Part shown: in pieces, positions 42,201 to 50,702 of the stretch
How positions within the stretch are numbered: the stretch's first letter is position 1
How the letters are laid out: every line of letters begins with the position of its first letter
Translations under genes and position numbers: made by a program
NCBI RefSeq assembly: GCF_023893635.1
Contig: NZ_JAMWYK010000001.1
Span: forward strand, 186,001 to 250,000
DNA length: 64,000 bases
Direction: 5' to 3'
From: Fructobacillus apis
GTDB lineage: Bacteria; Bacillota; Bacilli; Lactobacillales; Lactobacillaceae
Notes under the pieces: model-generated
Database searches by the model: none
Told to the model about the DNA's origin: nothing
The model's input: the letters and a program-made list of their open reading frames with translations, nothing else

Positions 42201-42230
42201 AGTAAAAGCAGTGTTACCACTGCTTTTACT
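42201..42230 (-). terminator. Terminator after the first GH68 gene
   Basis: Arms AGTAAAAGCAGTG / CACTGCTTTTACT, TTAC loop, T-rich on the minus strand, five bases from the stop at 42235. Confidence 0.9.
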
Positions 42231-42234
42231 CATA

Positions 42235-43740
42235 TCAATAATTGATTTTTTGTGCTTTAGCTTGATAGTAATGACCAGAGTCAATGACCGCTCCCTGATT
42301 CAAGACGGAGTTATTCACCACAGATGTTCGATCACCATTCACTTTGACACGAATACTTGGTGCAAAGGTCTTATTTGCTTGGAAAGCAGTGACCACAAAC
42401 TCGCTCTTATCCTTACGGTTGGATGGTAAGGCTAAGTATGAGTAGGTGAAGTCAGGCGCATTCATTGGGAGAGATGAAGCGAGAACCAAAGCATTGCCGT
42501 TCAACGGCTTGTATGTGCCATTAATGCCATCATCCGAAACCCAGCCCAACATGAAGTTTTGCTTCTGTAGGTTTTGATCTGAAGTAGCAAAGTAAATCCC
42601 CCAGACGGAAGCAAACAGATACCAACGCCCCTTATACTTCACCAAGTTGGGACGCTCCATCATGTCGTGGGTAGCATTAGAGGTGACCATTGGTTTCATC
42701 ACCTTCTTCAACGTGAAATCTGAATTCAGTTCAATTTTACCCATGGCTGAGTTTGAAAGATAGGCACGGGCATATTCTTCGGACTTCTTATCCGCTTCCA
42801 AACGTTTCTTCTCAGTTTTGAAGAAAGCATTCAGGCCATAATACTTTGATTGCTTAAAATTATTATCTCCCTGGTAGTCACCACTTTTTGGTCCAGTGTT
42901 TCCTTCAAAAGCTAAGTAGTACTTACCATTTTCGATGACGAAGTGTGGATCACGCATCGCAAATGAATCTGTAACGCCATTCATCGCAACGGCCTGTTCC
43001 GCTTTCTGATAGATTTCCCCATCACCGGTGAAGACCGTCTTATGATCAGTAGCCTTTTGATGGTTAATCGTCAAACCAGAGGCCCAGTCAGTGCCATCCT
43101 TAGGTTCCACAGCAATCTGAGCCGTCGTTAACGCTTGTCGTTGCTCTTTATTCCAGGCATTCGTATAGAAGAGACGCAGCGTTTGGTCATTTGAATTCAT
43201 CATGGTCGTTGAACCAGACCATTCGCTCTTGATGTGATCAAGATTATAATCTTCTTTGCTCAAATCACGGCCTTCACCAAAGTCTGAGAAAACATCCCCC
43301 AGATACTTCCAGGTACTAATGTCATCTTCTTTATCCGAAATCTTTTGAGCATACATGCCAAGCTTGACTCCTGAATCGTCACCACGGTCTCCCTTAGCAG
43401 TCAATCCAATGACCAGGCGATAACCATGATAGTTTGCAACCGCTCCATCACGATCGGTTACTGGCCACGAATCCCAAACGGAAACAGGAACTTCTTTTTG
43501 CAGCTTTTCATCCCAAACTTTTGCAGACGGAACATCTTTTAGCAAAGAGGCATTTTCAAACTTAGGCGCCCGATACTTTTTATCTTGTAAGGATGTTTGA
43601 ATACTATCCATTTCTGCACGGGTATAGTGGGTTACCGTACTGTTTTTCTTTTGCTGTGCGTTATGCCAGTTCTGGTATGCAGCGTAACCGATGCAGCCCA
43701 GTACAACGGCACTAGCTAGTATAAATACTTTATTTTTCAA
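42235..43740 (-). CDS. Membrane-anchored GH68 fructansucrase-family protein, copy 1
   Basis: A 501-residue member of GH68 (levansucrase/inulosucrase/invertase), retaining enzymes that cleave sucrose and transfer fructose. N-terminal TM anchor (about 4-22), then the five-bladed catalytic domain. Triad intact: nucleophile Asp90 (VWDSWPV), stabiliser Asp264 (MRDPHF), acid/base Glu362 (MMERPN). Compared with Bacillus SacB as I recall it, the DEIER motif reads DMMER (Met360 for Glu340) and Trp380 replaces Arg360, residues at the glucose/acceptor site. No wall anchor or repeat tail. Start is TTG, six bases after GGGAG. Own promoter and terminator. Transferase, hydrolase or altered substrate: undecided. 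Confidence 0.88.
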   Translation of the reverse strand: MKNKVFILASAVVLGCIGYAAYQNWHNAQQKKNSTVTHYTRAEMDSIQTSLQDKKYRAPKFENASLLKDVPSAKVWDEKLQKEVPVSVWDSWPVTDRDGAVANYHGYRLVIGLTAKGDRGDDSGVKLGMYAQKISDKEDDISTWKYLGDVFSDFGEGRDLSKEDYNLDHIKSEWSGSTTMMNSNDQTLRLFYTNAWNKEQRQALTTAQIAVEPKDGTDWASGLTINHQKATDHKTVFTGDGEIYQKAEQAVAMNGVTDSFAMRDPHFVIENGKYYLAFEGNTGPKSGDYQGDNNFKQSKYYGLNAFFKTEKKRLEADKKSEEYARAYLSNSAMGKIELNSDFTLKKVMKPMVTSNATHDMMERPNLVKYKGRWYLFASVWGIYFATSDQNLQKQNFMLGWVSDDGINGTYKPLNGNALVLASSLPMNAPDFTYSYLALPSNRKDKSEFVVTAFQANKTFAPSIRVKVNGDRTSVVNNSVLNQGAVIDSGHYYQAKAQKINY

Positions 43741-43776
43741 GGAAAGCTCCCTCTTTTAATTCATAATAACCATCTC

Positions 43777-43805
43777 ATTATAAACTAGAACCAAATTGGC
43801 AACAA
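43777..43805 (-). promoter_or_regulatory. Promoter of GH68 copy 1
   Basis: Minus strand -35 TTGTTG (43800-43805), 17-base spacer, perfect -10 TATAAT (43777-43782), 37 bases before the TTG start. Confidence 0.75.
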
Positions 43806-43813
43806 CCAAGCAA

Positions 43814-43840
43814 AAAAGCCTTGCAGCATGCAAGGCTTTT
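43814..43840 (-). terminator. Terminator after the DUF6056-like gene, copy 1
   Basis: Arms AAAAGCCTTGCA / TGCAAGGCTTTT, 12 bases from the stop at 43853. It overlaps nothing coding and lies just upstream of the GH68 copy 1 promoter. Confidence 0.9.
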
Positions 43841-43852
43841 TAATCAATCGCT

Positions 43853-45196
43853 TTACTTATCAAGGACAATCCCCTTCAAGTCATAATGAATATTATATCC
43901 AGAATTAGGGAACATCTGAGAGTCGGTTGAATTCAATTCTTCTAACTGATAACTAACTGCAAATTTCTTTTGTGGGTAGTAACTCAGCTTCTTGACTGAA
44001 ATTACCTTCTTTGATCCGCGTAGCTTATCGAGTTCAACGTAGCGTTCGCGTAGTGCGTTGTTTGTCTTATGAGCATCGACTGTACCACGGACAAGCTTGT
44101 AGCCACTTCCGAGAATAAGGAGAGCGGCGAAAGCAATTGTTCCGACACGCCAAAGCTTATTCAAAGACAAATCGCTAGCCAAAATCAGCAAGAGTTTAAC
44201 CAGTGCAATCAGAAGGAAAACAACCCCACCGAAGAATGAACGTCCACCGTCTTGACCAATTGGCGCAAGTGACAAGACATAAATGGTTGCCATCCCTGCA
44301 GCAAAGAAAGCCGTGCTTTCAATGACTGACTTGTATCCCTTCAAGAAGAAGACAACGACCGTCAAGATAACCAACAAAGCCAATAGCAGCAAGTATTGGT
44401 GATAAAGTGACTTCGTTACTGCAATGAAACCGGTCTTAAAGTGGGTGAACGTTGATTGTTCAAACCACCAATCAGGCATTTGGGCATGCGTCCGAACCTT
44501 GTTTCCAGGGGCCGACACTAAGAATCCGTATCCAACGAGGTAGAAGATGATACTGATTAACTGCATCCATGTCCACTTCAGCTGCTTGTAAAAACGACCA
44601 ACAAGCATGAAGAACAGAACTAAGAAAAGTCCACCACCGGAGGTGTTTTCATTGGACCATCCAGCCACAAAACCGAGAACCGGCATCAAGTACCAACCCC
44701 ACTTCTGATTAACTGGGTTTTCTTTGTACCATTGGTAGAAAGGCAAAACAAAGAGCAAAATCAACGTCGTTGTAAAGAGATAGTTTCCTGCACCAGCTCG
44801 CCAGAACATGGTTTGACCAATGACAGGGGCAAAGAATAAGAACGTGGCAAAGAAAACTAAGTAAGCTTGCCAACTTTTAACCATCTTTGAATCAACTTTC
44901 GCCATCTTCGTTGCGACAACTAAGAAAAGAATGGAAACAGCAGAAACGAGTAGGCTCGTCACCATTCCTTGGTTGGCAACCAAGATGCGCCAGAATGTCT
45001 GACCGACGGCACGACCATTCCACCCCATGTAGTCGCCGTAGGCTTGGTTGTACAAAGCGGAAAGAGTTTGTGGCCCGTTGATGTACAAGTCATCGTCAAA
45101 CAACTGCGTATCCAAGTTCATCCCAAGAAGGTACACAAAACTGAAAATCAACAACAGGGCGTATCCCCAGTTCTTTTTGATAAATGTTTTTAGCAT
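43853..45196 (-). CDS. Polytopic membrane protein (DUF6056-like), copy 1
   Basis: A 447-residue protein with about 10-11 membrane helices and a C-terminal extracytoplasmic tail (about 375-447). Shared with the protein at 53043-54725 are a W(N/S)GR motif in the first outside loop, FWxxGAxNYLFT, GxSNEN and APGN(K/Q)VR. These fit the DUF6056-type family found next to polysaccharide genes; GT-C-like sugar transfer from polyprenyl carriers is plausible but unproven. The early FDDD motif (LFDDDLYING) could be the metal or catalytic acid site. It follows GH68 copy 2 by 13 bases and is surely co-transcribed. Confidence 0.65.
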   Translation of the reverse strand: MLKTFIKKNWGYALLLIFSFVYLLGMNLDTQLFDDDLYINGPQTLSALYNQAYGDYMGWNGRAVGQTFWRILVANQGMVTSLLVSAVSILFLVVATKMAKVDSKMVKSWQAYLVFFATFLFFAPVIGQTMFWRAGAGNYLFTTTLILLFVLPFYQWYKENPVNQKWGWYLMPVLGFVAGWSNENTSGGGLFLVLFFMLVGRFYKQLKWTWMQLISIIFYLVGYGFLVSAPGNKVRTHAQMPDWWFEQSTFTHFKTGFIAVTKSLYHQYLLLLALLVILTVVVFFLKGYKSVIESTAFFAAGMATIYVLSLAPIGQDGGRSFFGGVVFLLIALVKLLLILASDLSLNKLWRVGTIAFAALLILGSGYKLVRGTVDAHKTNNALRERYVELDKLRGSKKVISVKKLSYYPQKKFAVSYQLEELNSTDSQMFPNSGYNIHYDLKGIVLDK

Positions 45197-45209
45197 TTAA
45201 ACACCTCAA

Positions 45210-46754
45210 TTAAGCTGATGCAGACTTAGCTGAATAAGTCTTACCCGTTGTTTCTAACGCACCTTGGTCTAATACACGATCTGTAATCATCTTAGTTTTA
45301 TTACCCTTAATTTCCAGAATAAAACTAGGTGAGAAAGTACGTGATTCTTGGAAAGAAGTGACCACAAAACGGTCATCCACAATCTTTGAAGGCTTAACAA
45401 CAAGCCATGCATACGCAATCCGAGGATCAGGACCAGGTGTGTTACTTTGAAGCACGAGCCCGTTACCGTTCAAAGGCTTATACGTTCCGTTAATTCCATT
45501 ATCCGATACATAACCGAACATGTAAGTCTTTCCCTTAAGGTATGGATTGCTTTGAGCGAACTTATCACCCCAGAAGCAAGTAAAGAGATACCACTTCCCC
45601 TTGTACTCAAAAAGATTTGGACGCTCTGTTTCATCAATCGTGGCGTTCCCAGTGACCATTGGCTTCATGATTTTCTTAACCGTGAAGTCCTTATTCAACT
45701 CTAACTTTCCAAGGGCGGAATTAGCCAAGTATGACCAATTGTATTCGTTCTCATTTTCCTTTTTCTTCAAACGGGTTACTTCCTTCTTTAAGAAAGCATT
45801 GCTTCCAAAGTACTTCGCATGTTTGAAGTTATTTTCGCCCTGGTAGCCGTAATCTGTTCCGGTATTACCTTCGAAAGTCAAATACCACTTATCGCCATCA
45901 GTAACGAAGTGAGGATCGCGCATAGCAAATGAATCACCAGCCTTACCCTTCATGACTGCCTGATCAACGCTTTGGTAAATCTTCCCATCCCCTACGAAGA
46001 CAGTCTTGTGGTCCTTCGCCTTTTCGTGGTTGATTGTTAATCCAGAATCCCAATCAGAACCATCCTTAGGCTCCACAGAAACTTGTGCAGTCGTCAAAGC
46101 TTGTCCTTGGTTACCTCGGAGCATGGCGTTCGTGTAGAAGACACGAAGAGTGGAATCCGAACTCTTCATCAGCGTTGTGGTTCCGGACCATTCACTTTGA
46201 ATATCATCCAGCCACTTATCACTCTTTGACTTATCACGTCCTTCTCCATAAGTAGCAAAGACGTTTCCAAGGTATTGCCATGAAGAAACGTCCGTAGAAT
46301 CGTCAGAAATCTTCTGAGCATAAAGACCAATCTTTGCTCCGGCAGCATCAGCTCGCCCACCAGCCTTGGTCAGCCCCATGGTCAAGCGATAACCGTGGTA
46401 GTTCGCAACGGTACCATCCGGCATCGTTACTGGCCATGAATCCCAAACATAGACCGTTTCCCACTTGCCAGTCTTTTCATTGTAAGCCTTGCTTGAAGGC
46501 ACGTTCGTTAACAAAGAATCTTCTTTGTAGTCAGGAATTCGGTAGTCTTTGCTACCCTTGACCTTCTTCTCAATGTCGTCCATGTCTTGACGAGTCAAAC
46601 TAGTCACGCCGACTTGGTTCAACATGATCCGAATGCCGCGACGGTGTTTCCAGCCGTAAAGGCCCGATACCACAATCAAGACAATGAGCACGATTCCAGA
46701 AATTTTAAATATCGTCTTTTTCTTACTCTGTTTCGTTCGATTAAAACTTTGCAT
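45210..46754 (-). CDS. Membrane-anchored GH68 fructansucrase-family protein, copy 2
   Basis: A 514-residue paralogue of the protein at 42235-43740. Basic N-terminus, TM anchor about 18-34, then the GH68 domain. Nucleophile Asp105 (VWDSWPV), stabiliser Asp280 (MRDPHF), acid/base Glu377 in DETERPN. Here the SacB Glu340 equivalent is kept (Glu375), but Trp395 again stands where SacB has Arg360, a residue tied to chain elongation. Length is the bare catalytic core plus anchor, without the C-terminal repeats of many Leuconostoc fructansucrases. First gene of a two-gene unit with the DUF6056-like gene, GGAGAG before the ATG. Confidence 0.9.
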   Translation of the reverse strand: MQSFNRTKQSKKKTIFKISGIVLIVLIVVSGLYGWKHRRGIRIMLNQVGVTSLTRQDMDDIEKKVKGSKDYRIPDYKEDSLLTNVPSSKAYNEKTGKWETVYVWDSWPVTMPDGTVANYHGYRLTMGLTKAGGRADAAGAKIGLYAQKISDDSTDVSSWQYLGNVFATYGEGRDKSKSDKWLDDIQSEWSGTTTLMKSSDSTLRVFYTNAMLRGNQGQALTTAQVSVEPKDGSDWDSGLTINHEKAKDHKTVFVGDGKIYQSVDQAVMKGKAGDSFAMRDPHFVTDGDKWYLTFEGNTGTDYGYQGENNFKHAKYFGSNAFLKKEVTRLKKKENENEYNWSYLANSALGKLELNKDFTVKKIMKPMVTGNATIDETERPNLFEYKGKWYLFTCFWGDKFAQSNPYLKGKTYMFGYVSDNGINGTYKPLNGNGLVLQSNTPGPDPRIAYAWLVVKPSKIVDDRFVVTSFQESRTFSPSFILEIKGNKTKMITDRVLDQGALETTGKTYSAKSASA

Positions 46755-46787
46755 CTTTCTCTCCGTACAATTTTATCCTTACACAGG

Positions 46788-46826
46788 AAAATATCCCGAA
46801 AGTTATAAAAACTCACGGGATATTTT
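46788..46826 (-). terminator. Terminator after the GlfT-like pair
   Basis: Arms AAAATATCCCG / CGGGATATTTT with an inner AGT/ACT pairing, 37 bases after the stop at 46864; T-rich on both strands. Confidence 0.85.
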
Positions 46827-46863
46827 ATCAAAGTAATATGTCAATTTAGCGTCAGAATCTAAA

Positions 46864-47760
46864 TCACTTACCTTCGACCTTCTCCACAACTGGATTGAAT
46901 GCAAATCCAGCCTTCACACCCTTCTTAATGATGGCCAACTTTTCCTTCTTGTTGTCCGTCTTTGAGAACAAGATTTGAACGTAGTCTAACCATGGGCGAA
47001 CCTCGGCACGTGTCTTACGGTACCAGTCACGTTGGCGTGCGTAGTAAATCTTATTACGGTAGTGGTAGTAATAACGTGGCGTACGGTCAGCTGAATCATT
47101 TAACAATGATGAACCGAAGTTTGCCTTCGTTGCGTGGGTCACTTGAGATGATGGAACGAAGTATCCTGGAAGAACACGGGCAATACGTTCCGTATACTCA
47201 ATATCATCTCCCCAGATAAAGAAATTAGTGATTGGCAATCCGGCTTCTTGAACGGCAACGCGGCTAACCAACAAAGAAACGAAGGTCGCATTACGCGTTT
47301 GAACAGCCTTTGTTTCCGTTGCAGGAATCAAGCGGTTGTTCATGTAGTGCATCACGTTCATCTTAGCCAATGAACCGTCAGTCCAGAGAACCTTTGAGGC
47401 CAAGAATGAGAATTCCGGTTGTTCCTTTGCGTATTCCATGAACTTAGCCAATGAATCGGGATGAGCCATCGTGTCATCGTCCATCAACCAAACGTAATCG
47501 TCATCCGTTTCTTCCATGAAGTAACGAACACCTCGGTTGAACCCTCCGGCTCCTCCAAGGTTTTCGTTCAAACGAACGTAATCAATCTTGTCGCCAAGAG
47601 ATTCCAAGTATTCCTTGGTATCGTTTTCACTGTTGTTATCAACAACAATCAAGTGTGAAAGAGCATATTCCTGGTTCAAGAGCGCATCAAGCGACTTCTT
47701 CAACAAATCCAAGCGGTTGTAAGTAACAACAACAGCTGATACTTTTTTCTGTTCAGTCAT
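46864..47760 (-). CDS. GlfT-like family 2 glycosyltransferase, copy 1
   Basis: A 298-residue GT-A enzyme without membrane segments. N-terminal VSAVVVTYNRLDLLKKSLDA, the ENLGGAGGFNRG segment and the metal-binding MDDDT, then FFIWGDDIEYTERI, which resembles the WxDDxE catalytic element of galactofuranosyltransferases such as GlfT2. With UDP-galactopyranose mutase encoded at 61215-62405, UDP-Galf is a reasonable donor; rhamnosyltransferase is the alternative. The second ATG (47760) is preferred because GGA lies eight bases before it. About half identical to its neighbour at 47788-48690, which it follows by 27 bases. Confidence 0.8.
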   Translation of the reverse strand: MTEQKKVSAVVVTYNRLDLLKKSLDALLNQEYALSHLIVVDNNSENDTKEYLESLGDKIDYVRLNENLGGAGGFNRGVRYFMEETDDDYVWLMDDDTMAHPDSLAKFMEYAKEQPEFSFLASKVLWTDGSLAKMNVMHYMNNRLIPATETKAVQTRNATFVSLLVSRVAVQEAGLPITNFFIWGDDIEYTERIARVLPGYFVPSSQVTHATKANFGSSLLNDSADRTPRYYYHYRNKIYYARQRDWYRKTRAEVRPWLDYVQILFSKTDNKKEKLAIIKKGVKAGFAFNPVVEKVEGK

Positions 47761-47787
47761 GTTCATAATCCTATCTAAAACTAATGA

Positions 47788-48690
47788 TTAGCGACGCTTC
47801 GCAAATTCAACGACGGGGTTAAAAGTCAGACCCGCACGCAACCCTTTTTTCAGAACGGCAAGCTTTTCATCCTTACGTTCCGTCTTCGCCAAACGCATTT
47901 GCCACAATTCGAGGTACAGCTTTACCAGTCCCTTCAGCTTTGGAACAAAGTTACGCTGACGTACATAGTACATCCGGTTACGGTATGAATAGAAGTAGCG
48001 CGGTGTCCGGTTAGGACCATCGTTCATCAACGATGAACCAACGTTACTTGCCATCTTGTGCGTTACCTTTGAAGCAGGTACGAAGTACCCAGGAGCGATA
48101 CGAGCGGCACGTTCCGTGTACTCAATGTCATCACCCCAAATGAAGAAATCCGTGATTGGCAATCCAATCTTTTCGACGATTGATCGCTTAATCATAATGG
48201 ATACGAAGCTGGCATTCTTTAGCTGCAATGGTTCGACTTGGTCTTCAGGAACTTCACCATCACCCGGCAACTTTGCAACGGCGGAAGGCAAGTTCATTTT
48301 TGATCGGTGGCCATCAGTCCAACGAACATCGGAAGCAAGGAAGGAGAAGTTATCTTCGCTATTAGCAAAATTGATTAATTTCTCGACCGTGTCAGGATGA
48401 GTCACTGTATCGTCGTCCATCACCCATACGAGGTCGTCATCCGTTTCTTCCATGAAGTAACGAATTCCCTTGTTGAAGCCACCCGCTCCCCCGAGGTTTT
48501 CTTCGAGTCGCAAGTAATCAATTGAATCGCCAAGTGATTCCAAATATTCTTGCGTGTCCTTCTCACTTGCATTATCAACAACAATCAAATGAGAAACTGG
48601 GTAGGTCTGTTTTTGAATACTTTCAATAACTTCTTTGAGCAGCTCTAAGCGATTATAAGTCACCACAACTGCTGATACAGATTTTGTCAT
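47788..48690 (-). CDS. GlfT-like family 2 glycosyltransferase, copy 2
   Basis: A 300-residue paralogue of the preceding gene with the same landmarks: AVVVTYNRLELLKEVIES, ENLGGAGGFNKG, VMDDDT, FFIWGDDIEYTERAAR and a C-terminal basic helix region (KLAVLKKGLRAGLTFNPVVEFAK). The two differ mostly in the middle (about 125-160), where acceptor specificity might lie. Tandem copies suggest two successive galactofuranosyl (or similar) additions. AGGATG precedes the ATG. First gene of the two-gene unit, behind an extended -10 promoter at 48721-48729. Confidence 0.8.
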   Translation of the reverse strand: MTKSVSAVVVTYNRLELLKEVIESIQKQTYPVSHLIVVDNASEKDTQEYLESLGDSIDYLRLEENLGGAGGFNKGIRYFMEETDDDLVWVMDDDTVTHPDTVEKLINFANSEDNFSFLASDVRWTDGHRSKMNLPSAVAKLPGDGEVPEDQVEPLQLKNASFVSIMIKRSIVEKIGLPITDFFIWGDDIEYTERAARIAPGYFVPASKVTHKMASNVGSSLMNDGPNRTPRYFYSYRNRMYYVRQRNFVPKLKGLVKLYLELWQMRLAKTERKDEKLAVLKKGLRAGLTFNPVVEFAKRR

Positions 48691-48720
48691 GCTTCATCCT
48701 TATCGTAATTTATCTAGTTG

Positions 48721-48729
48721 ATTATATCA
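48721..48729 (-). promoter_or_regulatory. Extended -10 promoter of the GlfT-like pair
   Basis: Minus strand TGA-TATAAT, 31 bases before the start at 48690; weak -35. Confidence 0.6.
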
Positions 48730-48792
48730 TAAAGGCTCTCTAGTGTAGAAAAGTTACTGGTAGGTTAATAAAATTCTAAAAGCTATCTCTAG

Positions 48793-48798
48793 TATAAT
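48793..48798 (+). promoter_or_regulatory. Probable -10 of the rightward YfhO-like gene
   Basis: Perfect TATAAT 31 bases before the ATG at 48829; no convincing -35. It is divergent from the promoter at 48721-48729. Confidence 0.45.
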
Positions 48799-48828
48799 GA
48801 GAAAGTAACTTTATAAAAGGAAAAAATT

Positions 48829-50403
48829 ATGAATAGCACCGTAGTCAAAAATTCGATTAATAAACATAAAGTGTTTCTATTCGAGGTAATCTTAATCCTC
48901 GGGTTCTCTGTTCTAAGTGTCATTCCAGCATTTTGGCATGGCTACTTTAATTCATCCGCTGATGGCTTTTTCCATTTCAACCGATTGGAAAATATCATCG
49001 CTACTTTCCAGCACGGTGAGATGCCTGGTAAATTTAACTTTTACTTTGCTCCGACATACTTTAGTTATCCCGGGGTTGCGATCAACGCAATGTATCCATG
49101 GATTGGTGGCTTTTTCTTCATTATTCCGCGGCTACTTATTTCAAACCCCTACCATGGTCTCATAGTTGGATTCATTCTCCTCAACATGGTGACTATCATT
49201 AATACTCGTTTATTGATGAAAGCCTTCACCAAAAACATTTGGTTAATCTGGCTTGGTGTCATTATTTATCAGTTCAATAATTTTCACTTGATCGACCTAT
49301 ATTCTCGTGTGGCATTAGGGGAATGTTTTGGATATGCATGGCTACCGCTTGTATTACTTGGTTTGATTCGAATCCATCGCAATGAAAAAAATGGTGTTGG
49401 TTTCTTAGCGATTTCGATGGGGATGATGGCAAATAGCCATCTCCTCTCGCTTTTGATGACTGCAGTGTTCATTTTTATCTATGAAATTGTCCAGATTATT
49501 AAAAAGCAATTCAACGTTGTAGTTCTTAAAAGACTCGTCATGGCAGCAATTCTTGCGCTGCTTATCGGATCCTACTCGTTATTCAATATCGTTTCGATGT
49601 ATGCAACAACGACCTTTCAAACACCATTTACGGGCGTAAGCGGTGCTGATTTCGGCCAGTACATTAATTACCTCATCACCAACAACATGGGTGAAAATAC
49701 ACCTTGGACATATGGTCTACCACTAATCATTATTCAGATTCTTCTGACCATTTCAATCTTCTTGAAAAAGTCAGGTGCTACCTGGAAAAATTGGGTAATT
49801 GTCTCAGATGTTCTTTTCTTTTTCACACTGAATGTCATTCCCCTTGAAGGTTTAAAGAATACGCCATTAGGTCTCATACAGTTCCTGGGGCGCCTAAATG
49901 TTTTCATCGTACTGTTCTTGGCAATGGCCACTGTTCAATATCTAAAAAATAAGAGCGGATTAATTCTGAAATTTAGTATCATCATCGTAAGCATATTGAT
50001 TTCTACATTTTCTCTATATGGAACATATCAAATCCATAAGATTGTTCCCAAATTCGAAAACCACCGTGACCTAATTACTTCTGAAAATTATCTAAACATT
50101 GTAGCTTCACGATATAGTTTTGGTGATTATCTGCCATTAGGTGTTGAAAAAATAGATGTTGAAATAAAATACACATCAAACATCGAAATACTTTCTACCA
50201 ACAAATATAATAATGGAATTGAATATAAAGTTAATGTAAATAAACCTGGAGATTTTGCATTACCGGCTGTCCTTTACAATAACTTTCAATATCAAATTTA
50301 TGTTGATGGCCATAAAGCGACGATTTTTAATCCTAACATTTTGTATACAAGACTAGAAACAGGAAAACACTCAATTAAGCTAGAAGTTATTAACAAAATA
50401 TAA
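48829..50403 (+). CDS. YfhO/PTPS-related-like polytopic membrane protein, copy 1
   Basis: A 524-residue protein with about 11-12 membrane helices and an extracytoplasmic C-terminal domain (about 420-524). The first outside loop reads SADGFFHFNRLENIIATFQHG, similar to GADQQFHYNRIYELYRNIQHG in the protein at 57315-59096. This acidic/His/Arg motif is shared with YfhO-like and PTPS_related membrane proteins. In Bacillus and Listeria, YfhO is thought to move sugars from polyprenyl carriers onto teichoic acids, so an extracellular glycosyltransferase is inferred. It is the only rightward gene in the locus, AT-rich, with its own terminator, as if inserted separately. Confidence 0.6.
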   Translation: MNSTVVKNSINKHKVFLFEVILILGFSVLSVIPAFWHGYFNSSADGFFHFNRLENIIATFQHGEMPGKFNFYFAPTYFSYPGVAINAMYPWIGGFFFIIPRLLISNPYHGLIVGFILLNMVTIINTRLLMKAFTKNIWLIWLGVIIYQFNNFHLIDLYSRVALGECFGYAWLPLVLLGLIRIHRNEKNGVGFLAISMGMMANSHLLSLLMTAVFIFIYEIVQIIKKQFNVVVLKRLVMAAILALLIGSYSLFNIVSMYATTTFQTPFTGVSGADFGQYINYLITNNMGENTPWTYGLPLIIIQILLTISIFLKKSGATWKNWVIVSDVLFFFTLNVIPLEGLKNTPLGLIQFLGRLNVFIVLFLAMATVQYLKNKSGLILKFSIIIVSILISTFSLYGTYQIHKIVPKFENHRDLITSENYLNIVASRYSFGDYLPLGVEKIDVEIKYTSNIEILSTNKYNNGIEYKVNVNKPGDFALPAVLYNNFQYQIYVDGHKATIFNPNILYTRLETGKHSIKLEVINKI

Positions 50404-50423
50404 ATAGTTTTACTTACAAATCA

Positions 50424-50455
50424 AAAAAACAGCTGAAATCAATCTGCTGTTTTTT
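50424..50455 (+). terminator. Terminator after YfhO-like copy 1
   Basis: Arms AAAAAACAGC / GCTGTTTTTT around a 12-base loop, 20 bases after the stop. The following 50456-50670 stretch is AT-rich and shows no gene. Confidence 0.8.
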
Positions 50456-50670
50456 TATTATCATTTATATGTCATAGGAAAAAATATTCCGTTTAAGATT
50501 CAACTATTTATAAAACTTCACCTGCAACACTAAAATTTACCACTTCTAATCACAATATTTGCAATTAAAAGAATGAATTTTTTCAATGAACTAAAATAGT
50601 TCATATTGAGATACATATAAAGTACATGAAACTATAACAATCTTTTCAAAATATTCAGTAATCATATAAA

Positions 50671-50699
50671 AAAAGTAGAAGAGATTATCTTCTACTTTT
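50671..50699 (-). terminator. Terminator of the leftward polysaccharide operon
   Basis: Arms AAAAGTAGAAGA / TCTTCTACTTTT, five-base loop, three bases from the stop at 50703. Confidence 0.88.
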
Positions 50700-50702
50700 A
50701 TA

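Noticed and set aside
50456-50670. Small gene or RNA in the gap after YfhO-like copy 1
   Set aside because: AT-rich with no open frame with a ribosome site, no promoter-terminator pair and no stable structure seen beyond the two flanking terminators.
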